A stretch of DNA of 64,000 nucleotides. Origin: Sphingopyxis panaciterrae (GTDB lineage: Bacteria > Pseudomonadota > Alphaproteobacteria > Sphingomonadales > Sphingomonadaceae). The position numbers and the translations under genes were made by a program. The DNA lies in the NCBI RefSeq assembly GCF_011762125.1, contig NZ_JAASQN010000001.1, positions 682,001 to 746,000 of the forward strand, read 5' to 3'. Below are positions 56,846-64,000 of the stretch, piece by piece. Every line of letters starts with the position of its first letter. The first letter of the stretch is position 1. The notes under the pieces are model-generated. The model was given only the letters and a program-made list of their open reading frames with translations, searched no databases and was not told the origin of the DNA.

Positions 56846-59696
56846 TGGTCGTCATTCGATCAATGATCCGATCAATGATTTTCCGACGCTCAAGAATTCT
56901 TGGCTTGACTGTCAACGCATCTACTACGTCTTCACGCGGTGGCGCCTGTCCTGTGAAGTTATACAGCTCAATAAGATGGTCGAGTTGCTTACGGTCAATT
57001 CCCTCTGAAGCGCAAAGCGCGTCCAATGCATCTTCGCGCTCAACTTCCCAGTACGAACGGAACACAGCTTCGACATTATCGCCCTTGCCAATTTGAGGCA
57101 TGTTTTGCTCAATAAATTTCTCAATCAGTTCGCGCTTACTCCGCAAAGATGGTTCCGATGACACAATGTCCAAAACGTCGGCGATCCGCTTGGTTCGGTC
57201 AGCCGCTTGCCCAGGGGCCGCGTTGGCGTCGTTCAGAAGCTGAAGAATATAGGCGACATTGATTTTGTCCTGCCGGATCAATTCCAGTTCAAAATCGATG
57301 TCGTTTATGATCGAGACAGCATCTCCCTCATCCTGCTTGCGCGTTTGATCATGAATATCGAGGTACTTGCTTTTGAAGTCATCGAACGTTTGAGAGTCAA
57401 TTGCGAGGTCTGCCCAGTTGAATTGCGCAAAGACATCTAACACATTTTTGATGCGAGCAAGCTGGCGGAATGCACGAACGAATCTCAGGCGCTCATTCTC
57501 ATCTGCTAGCGCATCTATGCTATCAACCGTTGGGGTTATGGCCAGTAGCAGAGCAACCGCATCATTGAACTTGGTAACTTGATCCTCGTAAGGTTCGATG
57601 AGGATCGTTTCGCTGGCATACTTGTCAGCGAATAAAGCTACGGCTTCATCCGTTGCCTTTTTTAGGTTGCGAAACGCGACGATATTGCCTTGCGACTTGA
57701 CCTCGTTGAGGATGCGGTTGGTTCGAGAATAGGCCTGAATGAGACCATGATATTTCAGGTTTTTATCGACGTAGAGTGTGTTGACCTTCTTTGCGTCGAA
57801 GCCGGTCAAAAACATCGCGACGACCAACAGGATATCGACACGATCCTTATCGTTGAAGCTTTCGCGTTCGCGCTCTTTGATGCGTTTCCCGATGTCCTTG
57901 TAATAGTTGTAAAAACCCTGGCCGTCTCGGGTTGTGAAGCTGGTGCCGAACATCGCGTTGTAGTCCGCGATGTAACTTTCCAGCTTGTCGCGGGTGTGGC
58001 GGTGGGTTGGGGTATCGGTGGCAATATCGAATTCGGGTTCCGCGATAAGCCCGTTGGCATCCTTGTCGTCTTCATTCGCGGCAAACGTGAAGATGGTAGC
58101 GACCCGCAAATCGTGAAGGCCAGCCTCTCGCTTGGCGCGGAAGAACTCATAATATTGTGTCAACGCATCGACACTGCCGACCGCAAGGATTGCCGTGAAA
58201 TCGTGCTCATGGGTTTTGCGACTGTGGTTGGCGACGATCCAGTCGACTACCCCCTCGATGCGATCAGGATTCTCAAAGAACTCCTTCGTGTCGATGCCTG
58301 CGACTTTTTCGTCAATCAGACTGCCGTCGCGCCGACGCAATTTGCCCCAATATTCGACCGAAAATCGCAAGACGTTTTCGTCGCGAATTGCATCGGTGAT
58401 AACGTACCGGTGCAGGCATTCGCCGAACAAATCCTTCGTCGTCCGGGCAATCGCCTCGCTGCGGTTGGCGTTGACCTCAAGGATAGGGGTGCCGGTGAAG
58501 CCGAACATCTGGAAGTTGGTGAAAAAGCTGGTGATGCGCTTATGCGTTTCGCCGAATTGCGAGCGATGGCATTCGTCGAAGATGAACACGATCCGCCGTC
58601 CGCGCAGCGGTTCCATCCGTTCCAGAAACTGCGCCTTGGATATCGCTACGTTCAACTTCTGGATGGTCGTCACAATCAGCGGCGTGCTGTCGTCGGTGAA
58701 CTGACGCACGAGAGTGTTGGTGTTGTGAGTCCCGTCAACGCTGCCTTCGCTGTAGGCATTGAACTCGCGGGTCGTCTGGTAGTCTAGGTCGGCGCGATCG
58801 ACGACGAACACGACTTTCGCAACGTCAGGCATTTCGGTCAGAATCTGCGACGCCTTGAAGCTCGTCAGCGTCTTGCCTGATCCCGTCGTGTGCCAGACGT
58901 AGCCGCCCTTGGTACTGTTCTTTACCCGATCTATCAGCGCCTCAACCGCGTAAAACTGATATGGGCGCAGGACCATAAGCTGCTTGTCGCCCTCATGCAG
59001 CACCGTGTATTTAGCGATCATCTTCGAGACGTGGCACTTATCGAGGAAAGCTTCGGCAAAGTCGCTAAGCTGGTTCAGCGGCGTGTTGTCGATTCCGCTC
59101 CAAGTGAACGTTTGTTTGAAGCTCTGCTTGCGGTTGTTGGCGTAATAGCGCGTGTTGACGCCATTCGAGATGACAAAAATCTGTATATATTGGAAAAGTC
59201 CGCGACCAGTTGTGTAGCTGTGTCGGTGATAGCGGTTGACCTGATTGAACGCCTCTTTCAGCTCAAGCCCGCGCCGTTTCAGCTCGATCTGGATCAGCGG
59301 CAAGCCGTTCACAAGCAGGGTCACGTCGTAGCGGTTCTTGAACGCTCCATCCTGCGCAATCTGGTTCGTCACCTGATAGCGGTTTTGACACCATTCGCGG
59401 GTGTTCATGAATTCGATATAGCAAGTGCTGCCATCCTCTCGGATCAGGCCGAACCGATCGCGCAGCGTCTTGGCGCGATCGAAGACATTGCCCTTGTCGA
59501 GATGATTCAGCACGCGCGCAAATTCTGCGTCGGTCAACGTCACACCGTTCAAGCGACCGGCGTTGTGGGCTTCGAGCTGCACCTTGAGATTGGCAATCAG
59601 CGCAGCCTCGTTTTGCAGGGTCACGCGGTCCCACCCGCGCGCTGCCAAGCGGTCGATCAGGCTGTCTTCAAGTTGGGCCTCAGTCTGCGTCGCCAT
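56808..59696 (-). CDS. hsdR: type I restriction-modification system restriction subunit HsdR
   Basis: A 962-residue subunit in the EcoR124 (type IC-like) style. The N-terminal nuclease has YDVTLLVNGLPLIQIELKRRG near residues 123-143 (Asp and ExK). The motor has Walker A TTGSGKT near 275, DECHRSQF near 377 and GFTGTP, then the helicase C-domain and a helical C-terminus. It translocates and cuts DNA lacking the methylation pattern. Its start overlaps the end of the Abi-like gene by 17 bp. The frame is intact and ends at 56808 next to the rearranged Mrr fragment. Confidence 0.95.
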   Translation of the reverse strand: MATQTEAQLEDSLIDRLAARGWDRVTLQNEAALIANLKVQLEAHNAGRLNGVTLTDAEFARVLNHLDKGNVFDRAKTLRDRFGLIREDGSTCYIEFMNTREWCQNRYQVTNQIAQDGAFKNRYDVTLLVNGLPLIQIELKRRGLELKEAFNQVNRYHRHSYTTGRGLFQYIQIFVISNGVNTRYYANNRKQSFKQTFTWSGIDNTPLNQLSDFAEAFLDKCHVSKMIAKYTVLHEGDKQLMVLRPYQFYAVEALIDRVKNSTKGGYVWHTTGSGKTLTSFKASQILTEMPDVAKVVFVVDRADLDYQTTREFNAYSEGSVDGTHNTNTLVRQFTDDSTPLIVTTIQKLNVAISKAQFLERMEPLRGRRIVFIFDECHRSQFGETHKRITSFFTNFQMFGFTGTPILEVNANRSEAIARTTKDLFGECLHRYVITDAIRDENVLRFSVEYWGKLRRRDGSLIDEKVAGIDTKEFFENPDRIEGVVDWIVANHSRKTHEHDFTAILAVGSVDALTQYYEFFRAKREAGLHDLRVATIFTFAANEDDKDANGLIAEPEFDIATDTPTHRHTRDKLESYIADYNAMFGTSFTTRDGQGFYNYYKDIGKRIKERERESFNDKDRVDILLVVAMFLTGFDAKKVNTLYVDKNLKYHGLIQAYSRTNRILNEVKSQGNIVAFRNLKKATDEAVALFADKYASETILIEPYEDQVTKFNDAVALLLAITPTVDSIDALADENERLRFVRAFRQLARIKNVLDVFAQFNWADLAIDSQTFDDFKSKYLDIHDQTRKQDEGDAVSIINDIDFELELIRQDKINVAYILQLLNDANAAPGQAADRTKRIADVLDIVSSEPSLRSKRELIEKFIEQNMPQIGKGDNVEAVFRSYWEVEREDALDALCASEGIDRKQLDHLIELYNFTGQAPPREDVVDALTVKPRILERRKIIDRIIDRMTTIIKTFENDTGDI

Positions 59697-60408
59697 CGTC
59701 GCCCCCTTCGCTATTTTGGGCTTCGCGCTGGGCGTCGATGTAGGCCTCTAGCTCGATCAAATAGTCTTCATAATAAAGGCGATAAAGTGCGTCGCTGTAG
59801 AGCAGCTTGCCGTCGAGCGGGTACTGTCGGTCCAGCTCCTCGTTGAAGTCGGGGTTGTCGTCATACGGCGTGTCTGGAATCCCGCCCGGTAGCAAATCGG
59901 GTTGGTCCGCATCGTCCTCAGCGACGTCGGTCGGCACCGTTGGCGCGGTTCGGGCGAAATACGATTGCAGCATGTAGAACGCGACAGCGTCGGTCATCTG
60001 AAGGCACAGCCGCGCAAAGTCTCTGTCGCTTTCTTCGACCTTTGGGGCAGCCTTGCCATGCGATATATCGCCACGCGCGTTGCGAAGCGCGCCAAGCGAA
60101 TGCGCTAGACCGCCCACGCGGTTGACGAAATGATCCTCGATAATGTCATCATTAGCGCGCAGCAGTTTAGCCGCCCACTTAACCAGCGGCTCAACCTCCT
60201 TTTTGTTGAGATCGTCGCGCGTTGCGGCCGCGTCGAGGCCAAGGATGATGGTCTTGGCGATCCCCTCCAATAGCGCCTTGCAAGTCTCGATACAGATATC
60301 GGGATGGACAGCGATGTTGCGACGCGCTTTTCCAAACAGCGGCAGGTAGTAGACGCAATCGGGGAATTGCGCCTGGTTCGCTTTGATCAACTTCGACGAT
60401 CTTTGCAC
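59680..60408 (-). CDS. abortive-infection C-terminal-domain (Abi_C-like) protein within hsd operon
   Basis: A 242-residue protein. The N-terminal half includes ETCKALLEGIAKTIILGL and GGLAHSLGALRNARGDISHGKA, the pattern of the Abi C-terminal (Abi_C) domain with RN and HG. The C-terminal 90 residues are very acidic (NPDFNEELDRQYPLDGKLL, ending EGGDDGDAD). The start is GTG at 60408, 10 bp after the hsdS stop. Its place between hsdS and hsdR with an overlap into hsdR means it is expressed with the type I system. Its role, perhaps a secondary abortive response, is inference. Confidence 0.65.
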   Translation of the reverse strand: MQRSSKLIKANQAQFPDCVYYLPLFGKARRNIAVHPDICIETCKALLEGIAKTIILGLDAAATRDDLNKKEVEPLVKWAAKLLRANDDIIEDHFVNRVGGLAHSLGALRNARGDISHGKAAPKVEESDRDFARLCLQMTDAVAFYMLQSYFARTAPTVPTDVAEDDADQPDLLPGGIPDTPYDDNPDFNEELDRQYPLDGKLLYSDALYRLYYEDYLIELEAYIDAQREAQNSEGGDDGDAD

Positions 60409-60417
60409 CCGCCGACC

Positions 60418-61632
60418 CTAAACGAACATCTGCTGCAACAGGCCTTTTTTGAAGGCCTGCATCGCGCGGATCTTGGCGGACACCGCGCCGATTCTGTCAT
60501 CAACCGTACTTAGGAAAGCGGCAATTTTGCGCTGCTCATCGGGATGGGGCATGGTCGCAACGATCTTTGAAACCTCCGTCTTATTGATTTCCAAGAAGGT
60601 CGATCCTGCGGCCCAGCGCAGAAATTTCCTTTTGTGAAACACGGCCCAATAATACCAGAATTCATTATCGTGCTCAGGCTTTACGATCATCGCTTGAAAG
60701 CCCTGATTGGTCGAACATTCTTTTCTGGCAATGCCGACGTCGCCGACATTGGCGCGCGTCGAAAGCAGCAACGTGCCGATGGGCAGTAATTTCGCAGAAG
60801 ATTGGTTTAGCCCCGCCAGCGTCAACTTGCGCTCGCTATCGTCGAGGTATTTTGATTTTATCTCGGTTGGCGTAAACCATGGAATATCACCGTCCCAATA
60901 GGACGGCTCGGTTGTGTCGGGAGTGCCACCACCGACGATTTGAGCAATTTCACCCAATCGCTTTTCCACCCAATCAGGAAAGGCGGTTCCATCGTCGCGT
61001 TTGAAGCGGAGGGTCTGGGCAAAGATACGCTGCATGAGGCCCTTTTTATACCGTTCCAGCGCAACCCGCCGCCGCCGTAGCAAGTCGATCCGTGCATCTA
61101 CCGCACTTAGAAACGCCGCGATCTTTCGTTGCTCGGCGAGATCGGGCGCAACGCAAACCGAAACGGCGTCGAGCGATTCTTGCCCGATATTATAACGGAT
61201 GCTGCCACCGCTTCGACTGGTCATGTCCTTTCGGACCGGTGCAGTCTTCAGCAATGCGTCGAAATAATAAGGGTCTATTGCCTGTTTCGGGTGTCCACGG
61301 ATTACAAAGCCGCCAAAAGTGGCGGGTTGTTGATCGATATAGATGTTGGATTGCCCAACCTCTTCGCGCGTTTCCGAACTGCGCTGAAAAAGGACGTCAC
61401 CGTAAACGACTTTGTTCTTTGCGAACTCGTTGTCCGATATCTCGACCGATCCGATTATGGCGTCGTGCGTGATAGGTGTATCGGCGATCACGTCCATCAC
61501 GTTGATAAACTTCCGTCCGCTCCCATACATCGATTTGTCAGCGTTGACGCCGTTTTTGAACGTAAAAAAATCGCCAAGCCGAGCGATTTTCCAGTCGCCG
61601 ACAAACTCAGGAAAACGCAGCTTCGGAGTCAC
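60418..61632 (-). CDS. hsdS: type I restriction-modification system specificity subunit HsdS
   Basis: A 404-residue subunit of two target-recognition domains separated by conserved helices. The repeats EQRKIAAFLSAVDARIDLL and EQRKIAAFLSTVDDRIGAV occur after the first and second TRD, each followed by a KKGLMQRIF or KKGLLQQMF end. TRD1 (WKIARLGDFFTFKNGVNADK) and TRD2 (KRLGEIAQIVGGGTPDTTEP) determine the two halves of a bipartite target that cannot be read from the sequence. The GTG at 61632 (MTPKLRFPEF) overlaps the hsdM stop (GTGA) and starts as HsdS proteins do; the frame to 61662 is less likely. Confidence 0.94.
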   Translation of the reverse strand: MTPKLRFPEFVGDWKIARLGDFFTFKNGVNADKSMYGSGRKFINVMDVIADTPITHDAIIGSVEISDNEFAKNKVVYGDVLFQRSSETREEVGQSNIYIDQQPATFGGFVIRGHPKQAIDPYYFDALLKTAPVRKDMTSRSGGSIRYNIGQESLDAVSVCVAPDLAEQRKIAAFLSAVDARIDLLRRRRVALERYKKGLMQRIFAQTLRFKRDDGTAFPDWVEKRLGEIAQIVGGGTPDTTEPSYWDGDIPWFTPTEIKSKYLDDSERKLTLAGLNQSSAKLLPIGTLLLSTRANVGDVGIARKECSTNQGFQAMIVKPEHDNEFWYYWAVFHKRKFLRWAAGSTFLEINKTEVSKIVATMPHPDEQRKIAAFLSTVDDRIGAVSAKIRAMQAFKKGLLQQMFV

Positions 61633-63200
61633 GAGGGCAGTTCCAGCCCAAGTTCGGCGCAATAGGTCGCAAATTTAGCATCCACATCTGTCAGCTCGAC
61701 ATCGACTGACTTTAACTCAGCAAGAACGGCTTCTAGGTCAATTTCATCTTCTACATGAAACGTATCAACATAACGTGGGATATTGAGGTTATAGTCGTTT
61801 GCAGAGATTTCGTTCATTGGCGCAACGTGACTGTAACGGTCCTCACCTGTCCGCGCGCGATAGGTCTCAACGATCTTTGCGATATCCTCGTCTCGTAGAA
61901 TGTTCTGGTTCTTCACCTTTTCAAAATGCTCGCTGCCGCTTGCGTCGATGAACAGAATGTCGTCGGGATTTTCGCGGCACTTCTTGAATACCAGCACACA
62001 GGTCGGAATGCTGGTGCCGTAGAAGATGTTGGCGGGCAGGCCGATCACTGCATCGAGATAATTTCGCTCGGCGATCAGGATTTTGCGGATTTCGCCCTCC
62101 GCCCCTCCACGAAACAGCGCGCCATGCGGCAGGATGACGGCCATTGTACCATTGTCCGCCAGATGGTGGATCATATGCAGCACAAAAGCGAAATCGGCCT
62201 TCGACGACGGGGCAAGGCGACCATAGGTGCTAAACCGGTCGTCAGTCGAAAAATGTGGATTCGCGCTCCAGTTTGCACTGAATGGCGGGTTGGCGACGAC
62301 TGCCTCGAATTTCCCATCATGCTGCGGGCGTTCTAGCGTGTCCTCCTGCTTCAAATCGAATTTGCGGTAATGCACACCGTGCAGAATCATGTTCATCCGC
62401 GCGAGGTTGTAGGTCGTGCGGTTGAGTTCCTGCCCGAAGAACCCGCCAACTTGCCGCATGCCGACTTCGCGCGCGACGCGAAGCAATAGCGATCCCGAAC
62501 CGCATGTCGGATCGTAAACGCTTTGGAGGCGCGTCTTTCCGATCGTCACGATTCGCGCAAGGATCGTCGAGACCTGTTGCGGGGTATAAAATTCGCCCGC
62601 TTTCTTGCCCGCGCCGCTGGCAAATTTGCCGATCAGATATTCATAGGCGTCGCCCAGCAAATCGCTGTCTGCATCGTGCAGGTGGAAATCGAGCCGGTTG
62701 AGGTGGGTGAGGATTTTGGCAACGAGATCGTTGCGGTCGCTGACTTGCCGCCCGAGCTTGGTCGAGTTGAGGTCCATATCCTCGAACAGGTGGTTGAAAT
62801 CCTCCTCGCTCGCGCTGCCCATCGTCGATTTCTGGATATTCTCCAGAATGCGGGCCAGGTCGTCGAGGATGAAGTTGTTGCCTTTGCGGCTCCCACGATC
62901 GGCGATCGACGCAAACAGCTCCGACGGCTTCAGAAAATAGCCCAGCTCATCAATCGCCTCAGACCTGACGGCTTCAAGAACCTCGTCACCTTCGGGGGTG
63001 CCTTCTTGGATGTCCGCAAAGCGGATATCGTCCGGTTCTAGAATGCCATCCGCATAGAGATTTATCCGCTCCGAAAGGTACTTATAGAAAATGAACCCCA
63101 GAATGTAGTCGCGGAATTCGTCGGCATCCATCTTGCCGCGCAGGTCGTTCGCAATCCCCCAAAGCGCTTTCTCCAGTTCCCTCTTTTGCGCTTCCGTCAT
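61629..63200 (-). CDS. hsdM: type I restriction-modification system methyltransferase subunit HsdM
   Basis: A 523-residue N6-adenine methyltransferase. It starts MTEAQKRELEKALWGIANDL, with DEFRDYILGFIFYKYLSE near residue 30. The SAM motif VYDPTCGSGSLLL is near 250 and the catalytic NPPF in VVANPPFSANW near 315. It modifies the HsdS target with HsdS. The ATG at 63200 was preferred to a GTG at 63278 because it matches the family N-terminus. It is first in the operon hsdM-hsdS-Abi-hsdR; the ImmA-type gene lies 195 bp upstream. Confidence 0.95.
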   Translation of the reverse strand: MTEAQKRELEKALWGIANDLRGKMDADEFRDYILGFIFYKYLSERINLYADGILEPDDIRFADIQEGTPEGDEVLEAVRSEAIDELGYFLKPSELFASIADRGSRKGNNFILDDLARILENIQKSTMGSASEEDFNHLFEDMDLNSTKLGRQVSDRNDLVAKILTHLNRLDFHLHDADSDLLGDAYEYLIGKFASGAGKKAGEFYTPQQVSTILARIVTIGKTRLQSVYDPTCGSGSLLLRVAREVGMRQVGGFFGQELNRTTYNLARMNMILHGVHYRKFDLKQEDTLERPQHDGKFEAVVANPPFSANWSANPHFSTDDRFSTYGRLAPSSKADFAFVLHMIHHLADNGTMAVILPHGALFRGGAEGEIRKILIAERNYLDAVIGLPANIFYGTSIPTCVLVFKKCRENPDDILFIDASGSEHFEKVKNQNILRDEDIAKIVETYRARTGEDRYSHVAPMNEISANDYNLNIPRYVDTFHVEDEIDLEAVLAELKSVDVELTDVDAKFATYCAELGLELPS

Positions 63201-63394
63201 CCGACCGTGATTCCCCGTTGCATCGATCGCCTTCCTAGAACGAGACGGGAACTGATGCACCGATTTTGTGACGGTCACGGCGCTGAGGCAACGGGGGCGG
63301 GCCGTTCAGATATGAATCGGTTTGGAAGCGCCGGGCGGGGAGGGACCGTTCAGCCACCACAGGACGAGTTCAGGCAATTAACCTGTGGGGGGCT

Positions 63395-64000
63395 TCATTC
63401 CAGCATTCGGGCATCAGTTAGAGTGAGCAGGGCCAGCACGTCGTTACCGAAGGCCTTGACGCACTCCTCTCGCAATTCAAACCGATCTGCATTCCACCGA
63501 TCGAACCAAGCGTCTGCGCCAATGATGGTTGGCACTGCCCTCTCTATCCCCCCAAACAGGATGTCCATGGCGGCGGACTCAGGGTCCAAGTCGTTTTTTG
63601 GAAACCAATGGTCCGGTACGGCGCGATTGCGGCGAAACCAGCGTCGGCCGTTTGGGCCATGGCAAACGATGACACAGGGCCAAGGGCTGAGGTCGATAAA
63701 GCGGAGCGCGGTCGCCAATCGACTTGTAGAGAAGGTGGTCGCCAAGGCGTCGATTGCCTCGAATGTCGGCTTCGGAAATTGAGCGGAAAGAGGCCGAAAG
63801 AGGTATGCTGGCATGAGGAGGTCTGCTGCATAGTTATCAGCTTGGCGCTCGATCGACGCGCCAGCCTGCCCGGGGGTTCCAATTTCGCTCGCTCGGCAAA
63901 TCGACGATCGGCCGCGGTGATGTTGCCAATGCCCGAGTTCGTGCGCGATCGAAAAGCGACGACGGCGCGGGTCTCCGTCGTCTTTCACCGTGATAATCGC
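63395..64000 (-). CDS. ImmA/IrrE family metallopeptidase, partial (runs off right edge)
   Basis: The frame is open at the window edge, so the N-terminus is missing. The visible part begins AIITVKDDGDPRRRRFSIAH and has the zinc-binding HELGHW (HExxH) motif, then ERQADNYAADLLMP with the third-ligand Glu/Asp region typical of the family. ImmA and IrrE peptidases cleave XRE-family repressors in mobile elements and stress responses. Its partner repressor is likely encoded just beyond the edge; the XRE gene at 55.2 kb is a less likely partner. Confidence 0.85.
   Translation of the reverse strand, partial: AIITVKDDGDPRRRRFSIAHELGHWQHHRGRSSICRASEIGTPGQAGASIERQADNYAADLLMPAYLFRPLSAQFPKPTFEAIDALATTFSTSRLATALRFIDLSPWPCVIVCHGPNGRRWFRRNRAVPDHWFPKNDLDPESAAMDILFGGIERAVPTIIGADAWFDRWNADRFELREECVKAFGNDVLALLTLTDARMLE

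Larger units (their letters stand above)
52977..64000. mobile_element. genomic island (defence and integrase genes), open at right edge
   Basis: It is bounded on the left by the tRNA-Lys 3' fragment. It contains a Fic protein, truncated tyrosine integrase, XRE protein, rearranged Mrr-like restriction gene, type I restriction-modification operon and ImmA/IrrE-type peptidase. These genes, especially hsdR and hsdS, are clearly more AT-rich than the catabolic genes to the left. The other end, expected at an intact tRNA-Lys gene, is beyond the window. More than one insertion event may be layered here. Confidence 0.65.

Noticed and set aside
1..64000. CRISPR arrays, IS elements, rRNA
   Set aside because: No spaced identical repeats, no transposase frame and no rRNA-like sequence were seen in the window.

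Overview
The window comes from a GC-rich alphaproteobacterium, most likely a sphingomonad (Sphingopyxis/Novosphingobium/Sphingobium type). Three large TonB-dependent receptors, one of the 'TonB-Xanth-Caul' type, sit beside dense catabolic operons rich in P450, Rieske, GMC, CoA-ligase and acyl-CoA dehydrogenase genes. The genus cannot be fixed from this sequence alone.

Region A (about 0.7-29.3 kb) is an upper catabolic pathway. A minus-strand operon encodes P450, CoA ligase, Nu-class GST, HCCA-isomerase-like protein and enoyl-CoA hydratase; four of its five genes are joined by ATGA overlaps, and a TetR gene diverges from it. Next come a kinase-like phosphotransferase, an SDR, a TonB receptor, a D-aminoacylase-type amidohydrolase, a GFA protein, an aldehyde dehydrogenase, two complementary acyl-CoA dehydrogenases and a GMC oxidoreductase. 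A plus-strand operon then encodes a Rieske oxygenase, CoA ligase, P450cam-like enzyme, DUF35 protein and Ltp2-like thiolase-fold protein. An SDR-TetR pair, an alpha/beta hydrolase and a second TonB receptor close the region. Four promoters here share a CTA-N7-TAG element that the TetR protein at 24.3 kb may bind. The gene set resembles activation and CoA-dependent shortening of a branched side chain, as in steroid or terpenoid degradation.

Region B (29.6-41.8 kb) holds a LysR regulator, an acyl-CoA dehydrogenase, a CaiB-type CoA transferase and one tight nine-gene operon: two-subunit TPP decarboxylase, aldehyde dehydrogenase, DAO-type FAD oxidoreductase, SDR, VOC protein and PxpABC (5-oxoprolinase). 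An AraC regulator is convergent with it. A cytoplasmic prolyl-oligopeptidase follows.

Region C (44.2-52.4 kb) appears to be a phospho-head-group scavenging locus: Tat-exported phospholipase C, PhnZ/TmpB-like HD oxygenase, TonB receptor, GntR/UTRA regulator and DUF5690 transporter. Three TGGT-N4-(A/T)CCA operators sit in front of its structural genes and make it look like one regulon.

Region D (52.9 kb to the right edge) is a genomic island. Its left boundary is a 3' half of tRNA-Lys(CUU), interrupted by an A-tract, that looks like an attachment-site copy. Beyond it lie a Fic protein, a truncated tyrosine integrase, a small XRE protein, a rearranged Mrr-like restriction gene, a complete type I restriction-modification operon (hsdM-hsdS-Abi-like gene-hsdR) and an ImmA/IrrE-type peptidase running off the window. 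The hsd genes are visibly more AT-rich than the catabolic genes. No rRNA, intact tRNA, IS element or CRISPR array was found.
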